Assembly (NCBI RefSeq): GCF_011801125.1
Contig: NZ_CP046171.1
Coordinates: 3,100,001 to 3,164,000, forward strand
Direction: 5' to 3'
DNA length: 64,000 nt
Origin: Nocardia brasiliensis
GTDB taxonomy: Bacteria > Actinomycetota > Actinomycetes > Mycobacteriales > Mycobacteriaceae
Part shown: positions 16,894-25,179 of the stretch, piece by piece
How positions within the stretch are numbered: the first letter of the stretch is position 1
Layout of the letters: every line of letters begins with the position of its first letter
The notes under the pieces: generated by a model
What the model was told of the DNA's origin: nothing
Database searches by the model: none
Seen by the model: the letters and a program-made list of their open reading frames with translations, nothing else
Translations under genes and position numbers: made by a program

Positions 16894-17562
16894 CTACTTA
16901 CCCTGGCGGCGCACCATTTCGGTGATCCAGATCGGCGCGAACGGGGACGTGCAGTTCGGCGGGGTCGGGTAGTCCCGCAGGACATTCAGGCGTTCGCCGA
17001 TATCGATGGCGCGGGCGCGGTACTGCGCGTGCTCGATGCCGATCTGGGCCAGGCAGTGGTTCATCGCCCATTGCAGGCGATCGGGCGCGTCGCGCATCTG
17101 GGCCTCGATCACATCGAGCAGGCCCGAAAGGTCAAGGCCTGCGGGCTTTTTCGCGACGCGCTCGGTGGTCAGCGCCCACCCCGCGCCGGCCACCACCGGA
17201 TCGGCATCGGCGAACCAGCGCGTGCGCAGCTGTTCGGCGTGCGGGCTCTTCTTCACCACGTAGTTGACCAGCCAGTCGTGCACCTTGGGGGTGCGCGCCG
17301 CGCGCAACATGGTGTCCAGCTCGTCGAGCTCGAATTCCTTGGGACGGCAGATCAGGGTCGCGAGCAACCGGGCGCTGGTGTCGCCGCTCGCCCACAGCTC
17401 GCGCGCGAGATCCTGCTGCGTCTTCAGCCGCTTCGCGACCGCACGCAACCGGGTGAGGTTCACCGCGTGATCGTCGCCGTGCTTCTCGTTGACCGCCCGG
17501 ATCTTCGGGTCCGCCAGCTCGGCCAATTCGGCCAGCACCCCGGCCACCGCAGTCTCGCCCAC
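16894..17562 (-). CDS. DNA alkylation repair protein, AlkD-like HEAT-repeat fold
   Basis: A 222-residue, all-helical protein that resembles the DNA-alkylation-repair (AlkD) family: NLTRLRAVAKRLKTQQDLARELWASGD near the N-terminus, then LATLICRPKEFELDELDTML, DWLVNYVVKKSPHAEQ and GWALTTERVAKKP. AlkD proteins are glycosylases that excise N3- and N7-alkylpurines using stacked HEAT-like helices. Start GTG 17562 is chosen because AGGAG lies 6 bases upstream; the longer frame overlaps the 3' end of the XRE-regulator gene and looks non-coding. It follows that regulator by 23 bases on the same strand. Confidence 0.7.
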   Translation of the reverse strand: MGETAVAGVLAELAELADPKIRAVNEKHGDDHAVNLTRLRAVAKRLKTQQDLARELWASGDTSARLLATLICRPKEFELDELDTMLRAARTPKVHDWLVNYVVKKSPHAEQLRTRWFADADPVVAGAGWALTTERVAKKPAGLDLSGLLDVIEAQMRDAPDRLQWAMNHCLAQIGIEHAQYRARAIDIGERLNVLRDYPTPPNCTSPFAPIWITEMVRRQGK

Positions 17563-17585
17563 CTCGGTCTCCTGTCGCTCGGCGA

Positions 17586-18167
17586 TCAGTTCGGTTGTGC
17601 GTCGTTCGTGCCGCGCTGATGGCCGCGGCGGGCCTCGTGGTCGAAGATACCCATGATCTCGCACGGTCCGCCCGCGGTGCCGATGGCGTGCGGGATCATC
17701 GTGGGGAACTCGGCGGCCTGGTCGGTCTCGATCCGGAAGCGGCGGGTGCCGAGCAGCAGGACCGCCGTGCCGGACAGTACGACGAGCCACTCGCGGCCCG
17801 GATGGGCGCGCAGGCGCGCGGGATTGTTGGGCGGCGGGTCGGTGAGCCGCTGGCGCAGCACCGACAGGCCCGGCTCCGCCTTGACCGACCAGCGCATGAG
17901 CCCGTGGGCGGCGTCGACGATCGGGTTGCTGACCACGTCGTCGGTCGCGCTCTCGACCAGCTGGTCCAGCGAGGTGTCCAGGGCGCGGGCGAGGGTGACG
18001 AGCTGATCGAGGGCCAGCCTGCGCTGACCGTTCTCGATGCGGCTGAGCGTGGACTGACTGAGCTTGGCGCGCGCGGCCAGCTCCTCGAGCGACAGGCCCT
18101 GTGCCACCCGCAGCGCGCGCACGCGCTTGCGCACCAGGGTGTCCAGCTCGTCATCTTCTTGCGTCAT
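17586..18167 (-). CDS. XRE-family regulator with C-terminal cupin domain
   Basis: A 193-residue regulator. The XRE helix-turn-helix is at about residues 10-65 (VRALRVAQGLSLEELAARAKLSQSTLSRIENGQRRL), then a linker, and a cupin barrel with REWLVVLSGTAVLLLGTRRF and FPTMIPHAIG. Such proteins sense small molecules through the cupin and often control adjacent oxidoreductase genes. ATG 18167 lies inside the inverted repeat CTTGCG-N5-CGCAAG (18158-18174), and no Shine-Dalgarno is visible, so the mRNA may be leaderless. It is divergent from the flavoprotein gene at 18263, a likely target. Confidence 0.85.
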   Translation of the reverse strand: MTQEDDELDTLVRKRVRALRVAQGLSLEELAARAKLSQSTLSRIENGQRRLALDQLVTLARALDTSLDQLVESATDDVVSNPIVDAAHGLMRWSVKAEPGLSVLRQRLTDPPPNNPARLRAHPGREWLVVLSGTAVLLLGTRRFRIETDQAAEFPTMIPHAIGTAGGPCEIMGIFDHEARRGHQRGTNDAQPN

Positions 18168-18174
18168 ACGCAAG
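18158..18174. promoter_or_regulatory. inverted repeat over the XRE-gene start, with leftward TATGAT -10 box
   Basis: CTTGCG-TCATA-CGCAAG has perfect 6-bp arms and spans the start codon of the XRE-cupin gene. Reading leftward, TATGAT (complement of 18175-18180) lies just upstream at -10 distance from ATG 18167, consistent with a leaderless transcript that its own product could block. Confidence 0.5.
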
Positions 18175-18262
18175 ATCATATGCCTATAGGGCATGGCGTG
18201 GCTACCGTCGTGGGTACCGGGCTCACCTCGAAACCGAGCCCGCGACGAACGAGGAGGACGCC

Positions 18263-19240
18263 ATGGCTGTGGCCACCACCAACCCCAGCACCGTCGAGAC
18301 CTGGGACGCCGTCGTGATCGGCGGCGGTGCCGCCGGGCTCGCCGGCGCGCTGATGCTGGCCCGATCCCGTCGCACGGTCCTGGTCATCGACAGCGGCACC
18401 CCGCGCAACGCACCCGCCGCCGGCGTGCACGGTCTGCTCGCACTGGACGGCACCCCGCCCGCCGAACTACTGGCCCGCGGCCGTGCCGAAGTCCGCGGCT
18501 ACGGCGGCACCGTCATCACCGGCGAAGTGGTCGCCACCGCGGCCGCCCCCACCGTCGACGGCGATCCGCGTTTCACCGTGCGGCTCTCCGACGGCGGCCT
18601 CGTGCGCGCCAGGCGGCTGCTGATCGCCACCGGACTGCGCGACACGCTGCCCGATATCCCCGGGTTGGCCGAGCACTGGGGACGCGGTGTCGTGCACTGC
18701 CCCTACTGTCACGGCTGGGAAGTGCGCGACGAACCCATCGGTGTGCTGGCCGTCGGCCCGGCCTCGGTGCATCAAGCCCTGTTGTTCCGGCAGTTGAGCG
18801 CGGATCTCGTGTACTTCACCCGCGGCACCGAGCTGGACGAGCGGACGCGGGAGCGGTTCACCGCCCGGGGTATCCGGATCGTCGATACCCCGGTAGCCGA
18901 GGTCGTCGCCACCGCACAGGGGGAAATCGAGGGGGTGCGCCTGGCCGACGGGCAGCTCGTGCCGCGGCGGGTGCTCGCGGTCGCGACCACCATGCTGGCG
19001 CGCACGGCGGGGCTGACGGATTTGCGCCTGCCGACGCAGGAGCTGCCCAACGGCATGGGCCGGCACTTCGTCACCGGAATGGCGGGTACGACCGAGGTGC
19101 CCGGCGTGTGGGTGGCGGGCAACGCCACCGATCTCAGTGCCCAGGTCGGCGCCTCGGCCGCCGCGGGCGCTTTGGCGGGCGCGCACATGAACGCCGACCT
19201 GGTGACGGCCGACACCGATGCGGCGATGGTCGCCGCATGA
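18263..19240 (+). CDS. NAD(P)/FAD-dependent oxidoreductase, thioredoxin-reductase-like
   Basis: A 325-residue flavoprotein. The N-terminal FAD-binding Rossmann motif is VVIGGGAAGLAGALMLARS, the redox centre is Cys146-Pro-Tyr-Cys149 in VVHCPYCHGWEVRD, and a C-terminal FAD contact is GVWVAGNATDLSAQVGASAAAG. Bacterial thioredoxin reductases use CAxC. The CPYC variant and the poorly kept second Rossmann motif (GVLAVGPASVHQ in place of a clear GxGxxA) point to the ferredoxin-type/HcaD-like or gliotoxin-oxidase-like branch, so the partner may not be thioredoxin. ATG 18263 follows GAGGAGG. It is divergent from the XRE-cupin regulator, which probably controls it. Confidence 0.85.
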   Translation: MAVATTNPSTVETWDAVVIGGGAAGLAGALMLARSRRTVLVIDSGTPRNAPAAGVHGLLALDGTPPAELLARGRAEVRGYGGTVITGEVVATAAAPTVDGDPRFTVRLSDGGLVRARRLLIATGLRDTLPDIPGLAEHWGRGVVHCPYCHGWEVRDEPIGVLAVGPASVHQALLFRQLSADLVYFTRGTELDERTRERFTARGIRIVDTPVAEVVATAQGEIEGVRLADGQLVPRRVLAVATTMLARTAGLTDLRLPTQELPNGMGRHFVTGMAGTTEVPGVWVAGNATDLSAQVGASAAAGALAGAHMNADLVTADTDAAMVAA

Positions 19241-19672
19241 GCGCGAAAGATGTTGCCGCACGGGACGTGCGGCGGGGCAGGCGGCCCGGGTCGGCACGCC
19301 GTCGCGGCCGCGGCGCGACGGCGTGACCCGGAATTCGACACGGCGGGGCGCGGGAAGAAATCGTTTCATGAAGAATTAACCTGCGGGGGGTTCAATTCTG
19401 CGGGCGATGTGCTGTGCGGGCCGGTGTGAATGTCCATTTCGTCGCTAGGGTCCGGCATATCCGAATGCGCTGAAACATTGCTGAAAAATGATTTCTAATG
19501 CGTTTCCGCAGTTCGGCCGAGTGACGCGCATCACGCTGCTGGGGCGGCGGATCGTGCTATATCCTCAGCGGGCGGTACTAAGAAATTGCATTTCACGCGT
19601 GATCATCTCTGAATCTGGCAGCCTCCTCGGCCCGGCGTAGTTGCTCGAGGATGATCTTTAGATGAGGGCGAA
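19241..19672. other. 432-base gene-free region before the acyltransferase locus
   Basis: It contains no supported gene. Its middle (about 19360-19620) is clearly more A/T-rich than the surrounding DNA. GTGA-CGCGCA-TCAC at 19521-19534 resembles a CRP/GlxR site, and TATAT at 19559-19563 lies downstream of it. This is the likely promoter region of the co-directional acyltransferase/glycosyltransferase locus. Confidence 0.5.
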
Positions 19673-21100
19673 ATGGAATATACCTGCCTGTCCGATTTTC
19701 CCATCAGATCGGGAAATCTCACCCTGTGGCGTACCGAGGTGGAAACCGAGGATGCCTGGGAATTAGATAATCGGCCGCTGACGAGTCAGCACGAGAAGTA
19801 TTGCGGGGAATTCGATTCGCTCGACGAACGGCCTGGTCGCGGCAAGTGGATCGGGACGATATTCGAGATGGACGCGCCGCTGGACCGGCGGGCCGTGCGC
19901 GATCTGGTCTGGGTCTGGCACGCCAGGCACGAGGGCCTGCGCACCACCGCGGTGGCGGCGCCCGGTGCCCGCCCGCAGCGGTACACCTGCTCGGCGTTGG
20001 GGGTCAAGGTCGTTCGTGAGGTGGTCGACACGGTCTCCGACGGCGACCAGCTCGGACCGTATCTGTCCGCGGAGTTCGAACGGCGTCTTTCCCCGGCGGC
20101 CTGGCCGCACTGCATGATCGCGACCATCGAGCATCGCGACACCGACGACTTCACGGTGCTGGTCGCCGCCGATCACTCCGTGATGGACGCCTATGGGCAG
20201 GCGCTCATCATCAACGAGTTCCGCTCGCTCTACCGGGCGCTGCTCGACGGCTCGCGCATCGAGGCGCTCAGCACGTGCGCGAGCCCGGCGGATTATGCGG
20301 TGCTCGAGCGTCAGGCCGCGGCCACGGTCACCGCTGACTGCCCGGCCACCCTGGCGTGGCGGAATTTCTTCGATTCCTGCGCGGGAAAGTTCCCGAGTTT
20401 TCCGCCATTGCATTCGACGGCGCACGAGTCGGCAGGGGAAACCGAGCAGCACAGTTTTTCCCGATGGTTGCTGGATAATGCCGAGGCGGACCAGGTCGAG
20501 GCGGCGGCGACCGTGCGCGGCCAGCGGCTCACCGCCGTGGTGTTCGCCGCATTGGCCTATGCCTCGTATCGCATCTCGGGCAGCAGCGTCTTCCGGACGA
20601 TCATGCCGGTGGCCACGCGGCCGAGCGCGCAGTGGGCGGAGTCGATGGGCTGGTTCGTCAATATCGTGCCGCTCTCTATCGCGGTGGGGCCGGACCGTAG
20701 TTTCGATTCCGCGCTGCACGATGCCACGGCAGCGCTGAAGGCGGTCCGCCCCATGACGTTCGTGCCGGCGGGACCGGTCTGTGAACTCCTGGAGATCGAA
20801 GACACGCCGCGCTTCGGTGTGTCGTTCGTCGACATGCGCCGGGTGCCCGGCGTCGACACGATCGGCGATCTGCGCCATCGATTGCTGCGGGCCGAGTCGT
20901 ACTCCCCGGACGAGGTCTACTTCTGGGTCGGGCGCACCGTGGACGGATTGAATATCTCGACCCGGTTCCCCGCCTCGTTCCAGCTCGCCGAGATGGACCG
21001 GTTCGTCGACGAATTCGTCAGTACCCTGCGCGAATTCGCCGGTGGCGCGGTCCCCGTCCGCGACGTGATCGACGCCGCGGTCGGCTGCGGGGCCGCGTGA
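19673..21100 (+). CDS. condensation-fold acyltransferase (PapA-like), first of four
   Basis: A 475-residue protein of the chloramphenicol-acetyltransferase/condensation superfamily. The catalytic motif is a variant: His168-SVM-Asp172-AY-Gly175 (HxxxDxxG rather than HHxxxDG). The C-terminal half has the WFVNIVPLSI segment that corresponds to the DFGWG/solvent-channel region of Pap proteins, and FWVGRTVDGLNISTRFPASF. Pap-type enzymes move acyl groups from a carrier or CoA onto hydroxyls of cell-envelope glycolipids in mycolic-acid bacteria. There is no signal peptide. The stop overlaps the GTG of the next gene (21097-21100), so the two are translationally coupled. Confidence 0.8.
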   Translation: MEYTCLSDFPIRSGNLTLWRTEVETEDAWELDNRPLTSQHEKYCGEFDSLDERPGRGKWIGTIFEMDAPLDRRAVRDLVWVWHARHEGLRTTAVAAPGARPQRYTCSALGVKVVREVVDTVSDGDQLGPYLSAEFERRLSPAAWPHCMIATIEHRDTDDFTVLVAADHSVMDAYGQALIINEFRSLYRALLDGSRIEALSTCASPADYAVLERQAAATVTADCPATLAWRNFFDSCAGKFPSFPPLHSTAHESAGETEQHSFSRWLLDNAEADQVEAAATVRGQRLTAVVFAALAYASYRISGSSVFRTIMPVATRPSAQWAESMGWFVNIVPLSIAVGPDRSFDSALHDATAALKAVRPMTFVPAGPVCELLEIEDTPRFGVSFVDMRRVPGVDTIGDLRHRLLRAESYSPDEVYFWVGRTVDGLNISTRFPASFQLAEMDRFVDEFVSTLREFAGGAVPVRDVIDAAVGCGAA

Positions 21101-22524
21101 TCCGCATCGGCGGCGTGGATTTCGCGCTACGGCCGACCTGCCACCCGATCGTCGTGGCGCCGAGCGCCACGACGGTCGAGGCCGCCAGATCCGCGCCGAC
21201 GTGCCCGGTGCCGCCCTCGTTCCTGCAACAGGACCATCTGGACGGCGTGCTGGGCGGGGTGTCCACCGGGGTCTATCTCGCGATGGTGACGCACCTGCCC
21301 GGCACACCGGATCTGACCGCGCTCACGGCGGTGATCACCGACTTCGTGCGCAGTCACGACGGCCTGCGCACCTGGTTCGAGCCGACCGCCGACGGGTGCC
21401 TGCGCCACATCGTGGACCCGGAGGCGATGCGGTACGAGACCAAGGAACTCGACAGCGTCGACGGGGGTGACTGGGCGACGGCGTTGACCGAGTACTTCGA
21501 CAGGGTCTCCTCACCGCTGCAGTGGCCGAGTTCGGCGTTCGCCGTATTGACCGCCGCGGACGGGTTCGATCTGGTCTTCGCCGTCGATCACGCCTTCAGC
21601 GACGGCATGTCGCAGGCGTTGGCGGCACTGGAGCTCACCGAACGCTATCGGGCCCAGATCGCGCGTCGTGCCGTGGCGTGGCCCGAGCCCGGCGGTTCGA
21701 GTGCCGACTACGCGACCGACGAACGGGCCCGCGCGGCCGACGGGCTCGCCGCGGACCTGTATCCGTTCTGGCAGGACACATTGGGCGAGAACGACTTTCG
21801 GCTACCGGTGTCGCCGATCGAACGCGGCGGCCCCGCACCGAAACGGCATCGCCGTCGCCTGGAGACCTCGGTGCTGCTCGACGGCGAGCTGGCCGCGGCG
21901 TTCGATCAGCTGCTCGCCCGCTCCGGCGAGAACGTGTCCACGGCCATGTTCAGCGTGCTCGCGCTCGCCGACTTCGAGACCACCGGTAGCGAGTTCTACT
22001 GGTCGCTGAACGTGCTGTCCACCCGCTTCGGTGCGCGTTTCCGCACCGCGCAGGGCTGGTTCTGCAATTTCGTCCCGGTGTCGTTCGAGCTGCCGCCGGT
22101 GCCGAGCTTCGCGGCGACGCTGCCGCGGGCCCGCGACGGTCTCGAACGCGGCAGGCAGATGTCGCGGCTACCGGCACACGGGGCGATCGCCCAGCTGTTC
22201 GCCCGCGGCTACGGTGCCGAGTTGGTCACCAGGGAACCGAGTTTCGTCACGCTGCTCGACCTGCGGTCGGTGGACGCGGCCCTGGGCGCGGAGTCGGCCA
22301 CCCGCATCATCACCGCCGACGGCACCACCTCGACGGTCTCGATCTGGCTCGGCCGCAACAGCACCGAGTACTTCGTCTGCATCGGAGCGCCGGATCTCCC
22401 CGAAACCTGGGAGCAGGCGGCCGATTTCGTGGAGCTGCTGCGCCGGATTCTTGGCTCGATCGCGCGGACCGGGGACTACCGCAGTGCCTATCCGCTGGCC
22501 GCGATATCCGGAATCTGGCAGTGA
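21097..22524 (+). CDS. condensation-fold acyltransferase (PapA-like), second of four
   Basis: A 475-residue paralogue of the preceding gene and of equal length. The active-site motif is His165-AFS-Asp169-Gly170. The WFCNFVPVSFELPPVPSF segment matches WFVNIVPLSI of its neighbour, and SVSIWLGRNSTEYFVCIGAPDLP ends the domain. GTG at 21097 overlaps the previous stop. Pairs of this kind act on two positions or two acyl chains of one acceptor in mycobacterial glycolipid pathways. That analogy is an inference here. The substrate is unknown. Confidence 0.8.
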   Translation: MIRIGGVDFALRPTCHPIVVAPSATTVEAARSAPTCPVPPSFLQQDHLDGVLGGVSTGVYLAMVTHLPGTPDLTALTAVITDFVRSHDGLRTWFEPTADGCLRHIVDPEAMRYETKELDSVDGGDWATALTEYFDRVSSPLQWPSSAFAVLTAADGFDLVFAVDHAFSDGMSQALAALELTERYRAQIARRAVAWPEPGGSSADYATDERARAADGLAADLYPFWQDTLGENDFRLPVSPIERGGPAPKRHRRRLETSVLLDGELAAAFDQLLARSGENVSTAMFSVLALADFETTGSEFYWSLNVLSTRFGARFRTAQGWFCNFVPVSFELPPVPSFAATLPRARDGLERGRQMSRLPAHGAIAQLFARGYGAELVTREPSFVTLLDLRSVDAALGAESATRIITADGTTSTVSIWLGRNSTEYFVCIGAPDLPETWEQAADFVELLRRILGSIARTGDYRSAYPLAAISGIWQ

Positions 22525-22555
22525 CGCGGGCACATCGATCGGAAGGAGGTCTGCG

Positions 22556-23902
22556 ATGGTCGCAGTGACAGTACCGCACCGGATGGCCGACCTGGACTGT
22601 GCCAGTGCGCGCACGCAGGCGCCCGCGGACACCGTGTCGATCCACGCGATCTGGTTGTTCGACACCGCGCTGAGCGACGCGACGCTGGATCGGTTCCACC
22701 AGCAGCTGCGGCGCGGCGTGCTCGGCCGGGTCGCCGCGAGACCGTATCTCGGCGCCGCGGGTGACCGTTGGGTCCGCGCGCGGCGGTTCGCGCCTGTCGA
22801 GCGCTATGCGGGCGCGCTGCCCCGCGAACACGTGACCGATTGGATCGCGGAGCGGGCCCGTGGCGAACTCGACACCTACGGCGGCCCGGCGTGGCGCCTG
22901 TCGGTGACCGATCTGGACGGCGGCGGATCCGCTGTGTCCCTGCTGGTTTCGCATACCCTGACCGACGGTCTGGCCCTGATCCGAGCGCTCGAGGACGCCG
23001 CGGCGCCCGCGCCGGGCGAGTGGTCGTTCGAATCCGACCGGGCCGGCCGGCTGCGGCTGTTCTGCTCGGACCTGCTCGCCGCGGTGCGCAGGCTGGTGGC
23101 GCTGCTGCCCGCGCTGCCGACGGTCGCGCGGTTCATTAGCGAATCCAGGCAGCAGCCGCATCACGGGTCCGCGGCACCTCCGCCGATGCCCCAACCCGCC
23201 ACGCCGACCACGGATTTCACGCTGCCATTCGTCCTCGCGGTGGTGCCCGCCGACCAATGGCGCAAACAGGCCGAGGCGCGCGGCGGCAACGATGCCTCGC
23301 TGGCGGTCGCGGTGATGGCCGAGCTCGCGACCCGGGTCGGCCGCACCGACGCGCAGGGGCGGGCCAAGATCGCGATGCCGGTCAGCGTCCGCGAACCCGG
23401 GCAAGACACGCGTGGGAATGCCCTCGGCGCCATAGACCTGCTCGTCGACCGGACCGGTGGGAACGACGATCTCGCCGAGATCAGGGCCGAGGTCAAACGA
23501 AAGCTGCAGCGGCGCGAGGCCGATGGCCGTGCCTATGCGGCATTGCTCGAGTTGGCGCTGGTGTTGCCGCCCTCGGTGTTCCGGAAGCTGGCGCGGGATC
23601 TGACCAAGGATCAGGTCACCACCGGGTGCTCGTATGTCACCTGCCAGGGCCCGACGGTGCGCATGGTCGCCGGCGTCGCGGCGACCATGTTCAGTCTCGG
23701 CCTGATCACCCAGCGGCTGGAGTCACTCGACGAGGTCCATCGCAGTGGCGGGTACCTGTTCGGCGGCTTCGTCGCCTCCGACGATGCCGTCTGCCTGCGG
23801 ATCCAAGGGTTGCATCCGCCGAATCCCCTTGACCGGCACCAGCTCTCGGCTGCGGTCGGATCGATCCTGGACGGCTACGGGCTCGACCCGGTCTTCCTGT
23901 AG
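22556..23902 (+). CDS. condensation-fold acyltransferase, third of four (divergent subtype)
   Basis: A 448-residue protein with His133-TLT-Asp137-Gly138 as the HxxxDG active site. It differs from the first two in having a Pro-rich linker (residues about 205-225) and the C-terminal pattern SYVTCQGPTVRMVAGV, which is closer to the wax-ester-synthase/WS-DGAT-like branch and to the fourth gene at 27148. The motif suits acyl transfer to an alcohol. ATG 22556 follows a strong GGAAGGAGG. It lies 31 bases after the previous gene and 32 bases before the glycosyltransferase gene. Confidence 0.75.
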   Translation: MVAVTVPHRMADLDCASARTQAPADTVSIHAIWLFDTALSDATLDRFHQQLRRGVLGRVAARPYLGAAGDRWVRARRFAPVERYAGALPREHVTDWIAERARGELDTYGGPAWRLSVTDLDGGGSAVSLLVSHTLTDGLALIRALEDAAAPAPGEWSFESDRAGRLRLFCSDLLAAVRRLVALLPALPTVARFISESRQQPHHGSAAPPPMPQPATPTTDFTLPFVLAVVPADQWRKQAEARGGNDASLAVAVMAELATRVGRTDAQGRAKIAMPVSVREPGQDTRGNALGAIDLLVDRTGGNDDLAEIRAEVKRKLQRREADGRAYAALLELALVLPPSVFRKLARDLTKDQVTTGCSYVTCQGPTVRMVAGVAATMFSLGLITQRLESLDEVHRSGGYLFGGFVASDDAVCLRIQGLHPPNPLDRHQLSAAVGSILDGYGLDPVFL

Positions 23903-23934
23903 CGGGCCGATGCCCGAGAACACGAGGTGAGTCG

Positions 23935-25179
23935 ATGAAAGCACTGCTGGCCTTCGGCGGCAGCCGCGGTGACGCGCAGCCCGGTATCGCGTTGGCGCGC
24001 GAGCTGATCGGACGCGGACACGATGTCCGGCTCACCGTGTCACCGAACCTGGTCCGCCTCGCGACCGACAGCGGCGTGCCCGCGACACCTTTCGGCCTGG
24101 ACACCGACGAACTGTTACGCGCCCAGTTCGACGACAGCGGCAAGGGCGGGCCGCTGGCGCGGTTACGGGCGTTGCGCGCGGTGAACCGGCAGGGCTTCAC
24201 CGAGATGGCCGATGACCTGCTTGCCGTCGCATCGGGGGTGGACGTGGTGGTCGGTGCGATGGCCAACGAGGAGGTGGCGCGCGGGGTCGCCGCGCGCACC
24301 GGGGTGCCGTTCGCGGCCGTGCACTATTTTCCGATCCGGCCCAATCGCGCGGTCCCCGTGGTGCCGAACGGATTCGGCGCGAAGCTGCCCGGCGCGCTGA
24401 ACCGGCGTTGCTGGTCGGCGTTGGGCGCGGCGCGGGCCTGGGCGATCGCGCCGGACGTCGAGCGGCTGTACGGCACGACCCCGCGGACTTCTTCGCTGCC
24501 CGACATCGCGATCCAGGCCTACGACGATCGGTTGTTCCCCGGGCTGCGCGCGGAGTGGGGTCCGGACCGGCCGTTCACCGGCTTCTTCACCCAGCCGCCC
24601 GGTGCGACGACGCGGGCGGACCCGCAGCTGACGAGCTGGCTCGCGGCCGGATCCGCCCCGGTGTATGTGGGTTTCGGGTCGATGCCCGTGCCGGATCTCG
24701 ACGCGACGATCGAGCAGGTGCGGATCGCTTGCCGCCAGATCGGACGGCGCCTGTTGTTCGTCTCCGGTGGCCTCGCCGCCGAGAGCGAGTACTCGGCCGA
24801 CTATGCCCTGCTTCGCGGTGTCGATCACACGACGGTGCTGCCGCGCTGCGCCGCGGTGGTGCATCACGGCGGCGCGGGCACGACCGCGGCGACGTTGCGG
24901 GCGGGCGTGCCCGCGGTGGTGTGCTCGTTCATGGCCGACCAGCCCTACTGGGGGCAGCGCGTGCGGGCGCTGGGTCTCGGTGCGGCACTGCCGTTTTCAC
25001 GGTTGTCCGCAGCGAAGCTCACCCAAGCGTTGGTACGGGTCACCGGCGCCGAGGTCACGGCGCGGGCGGCCCGGTTCGCCACCGGGTTTCGCGGATCGGG
25101 GGTGCGGGCGGCGGCCGATCTGCTCGAAGCGCTACCGGTCCGTGTCGGCAGTACCGCGAGCGCAGGAGGCTTCCGATGA
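23935..25179 (+). CDS. GT1-family (UGT-like) glycosyltransferase
   Basis: A 414-residue GT-B enzyme. The N-terminal acceptor domain starts MKALLAFGGSRGDAQPGIALARELIGRGHDV, the classic start of macrolide/glycopeptidolipid glycosyltransferases. The C-terminal donor motif is His310-His-Gly-Gly-Ala-Gly315 in VVHHGGAGTTAATLRAGVP followed by DQPYWGQRV. These enzymes use nucleotide sugars to glycosylate lipophilic or peptide acceptors, as Gtf enzymes do in mycobacterial glycopeptidolipids. Placed between acyltransferases and an exporter, it suggests that the locus makes an acylated glycolipid. ATG 23935. The stop overlaps the ABC ATPase start (25176-25179). Confidence 0.87.
   Translation: MKALLAFGGSRGDAQPGIALARELIGRGHDVRLTVSPNLVRLATDSGVPATPFGLDTDELLRAQFDDSGKGGPLARLRALRAVNRQGFTEMADDLLAVASGVDVVVGAMANEEVARGVAARTGVPFAAVHYFPIRPNRAVPVVPNGFGAKLPGALNRRCWSALGAARAWAIAPDVERLYGTTPRTSSLPDIAIQAYDDRLFPGLRAEWGPDRPFTGFFTQPPGATTRADPQLTSWLAAGSAPVYVGFGSMPVPDLDATIEQVRIACRQIGRRLLFVSGGLAAESEYSADYALLRGVDHTTVLPRCAAVVHHGGAGTTAATLRAGVPAVVCSFMADQPYWGQRVRALGLGAALPFSRLSAAKLTQALVRVTGAEVTARAARFATGFRGSGVRAAADLLEALPVRVGSTASAGGFR

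Noticed and set aside
19673..23902. NRPS condensation domains
   Set aside because: The HxxxDG fold is shared, but there are no adenylation or carrier domains in the genes or nearby, and the sizes fit stand-alone acyltransferases.
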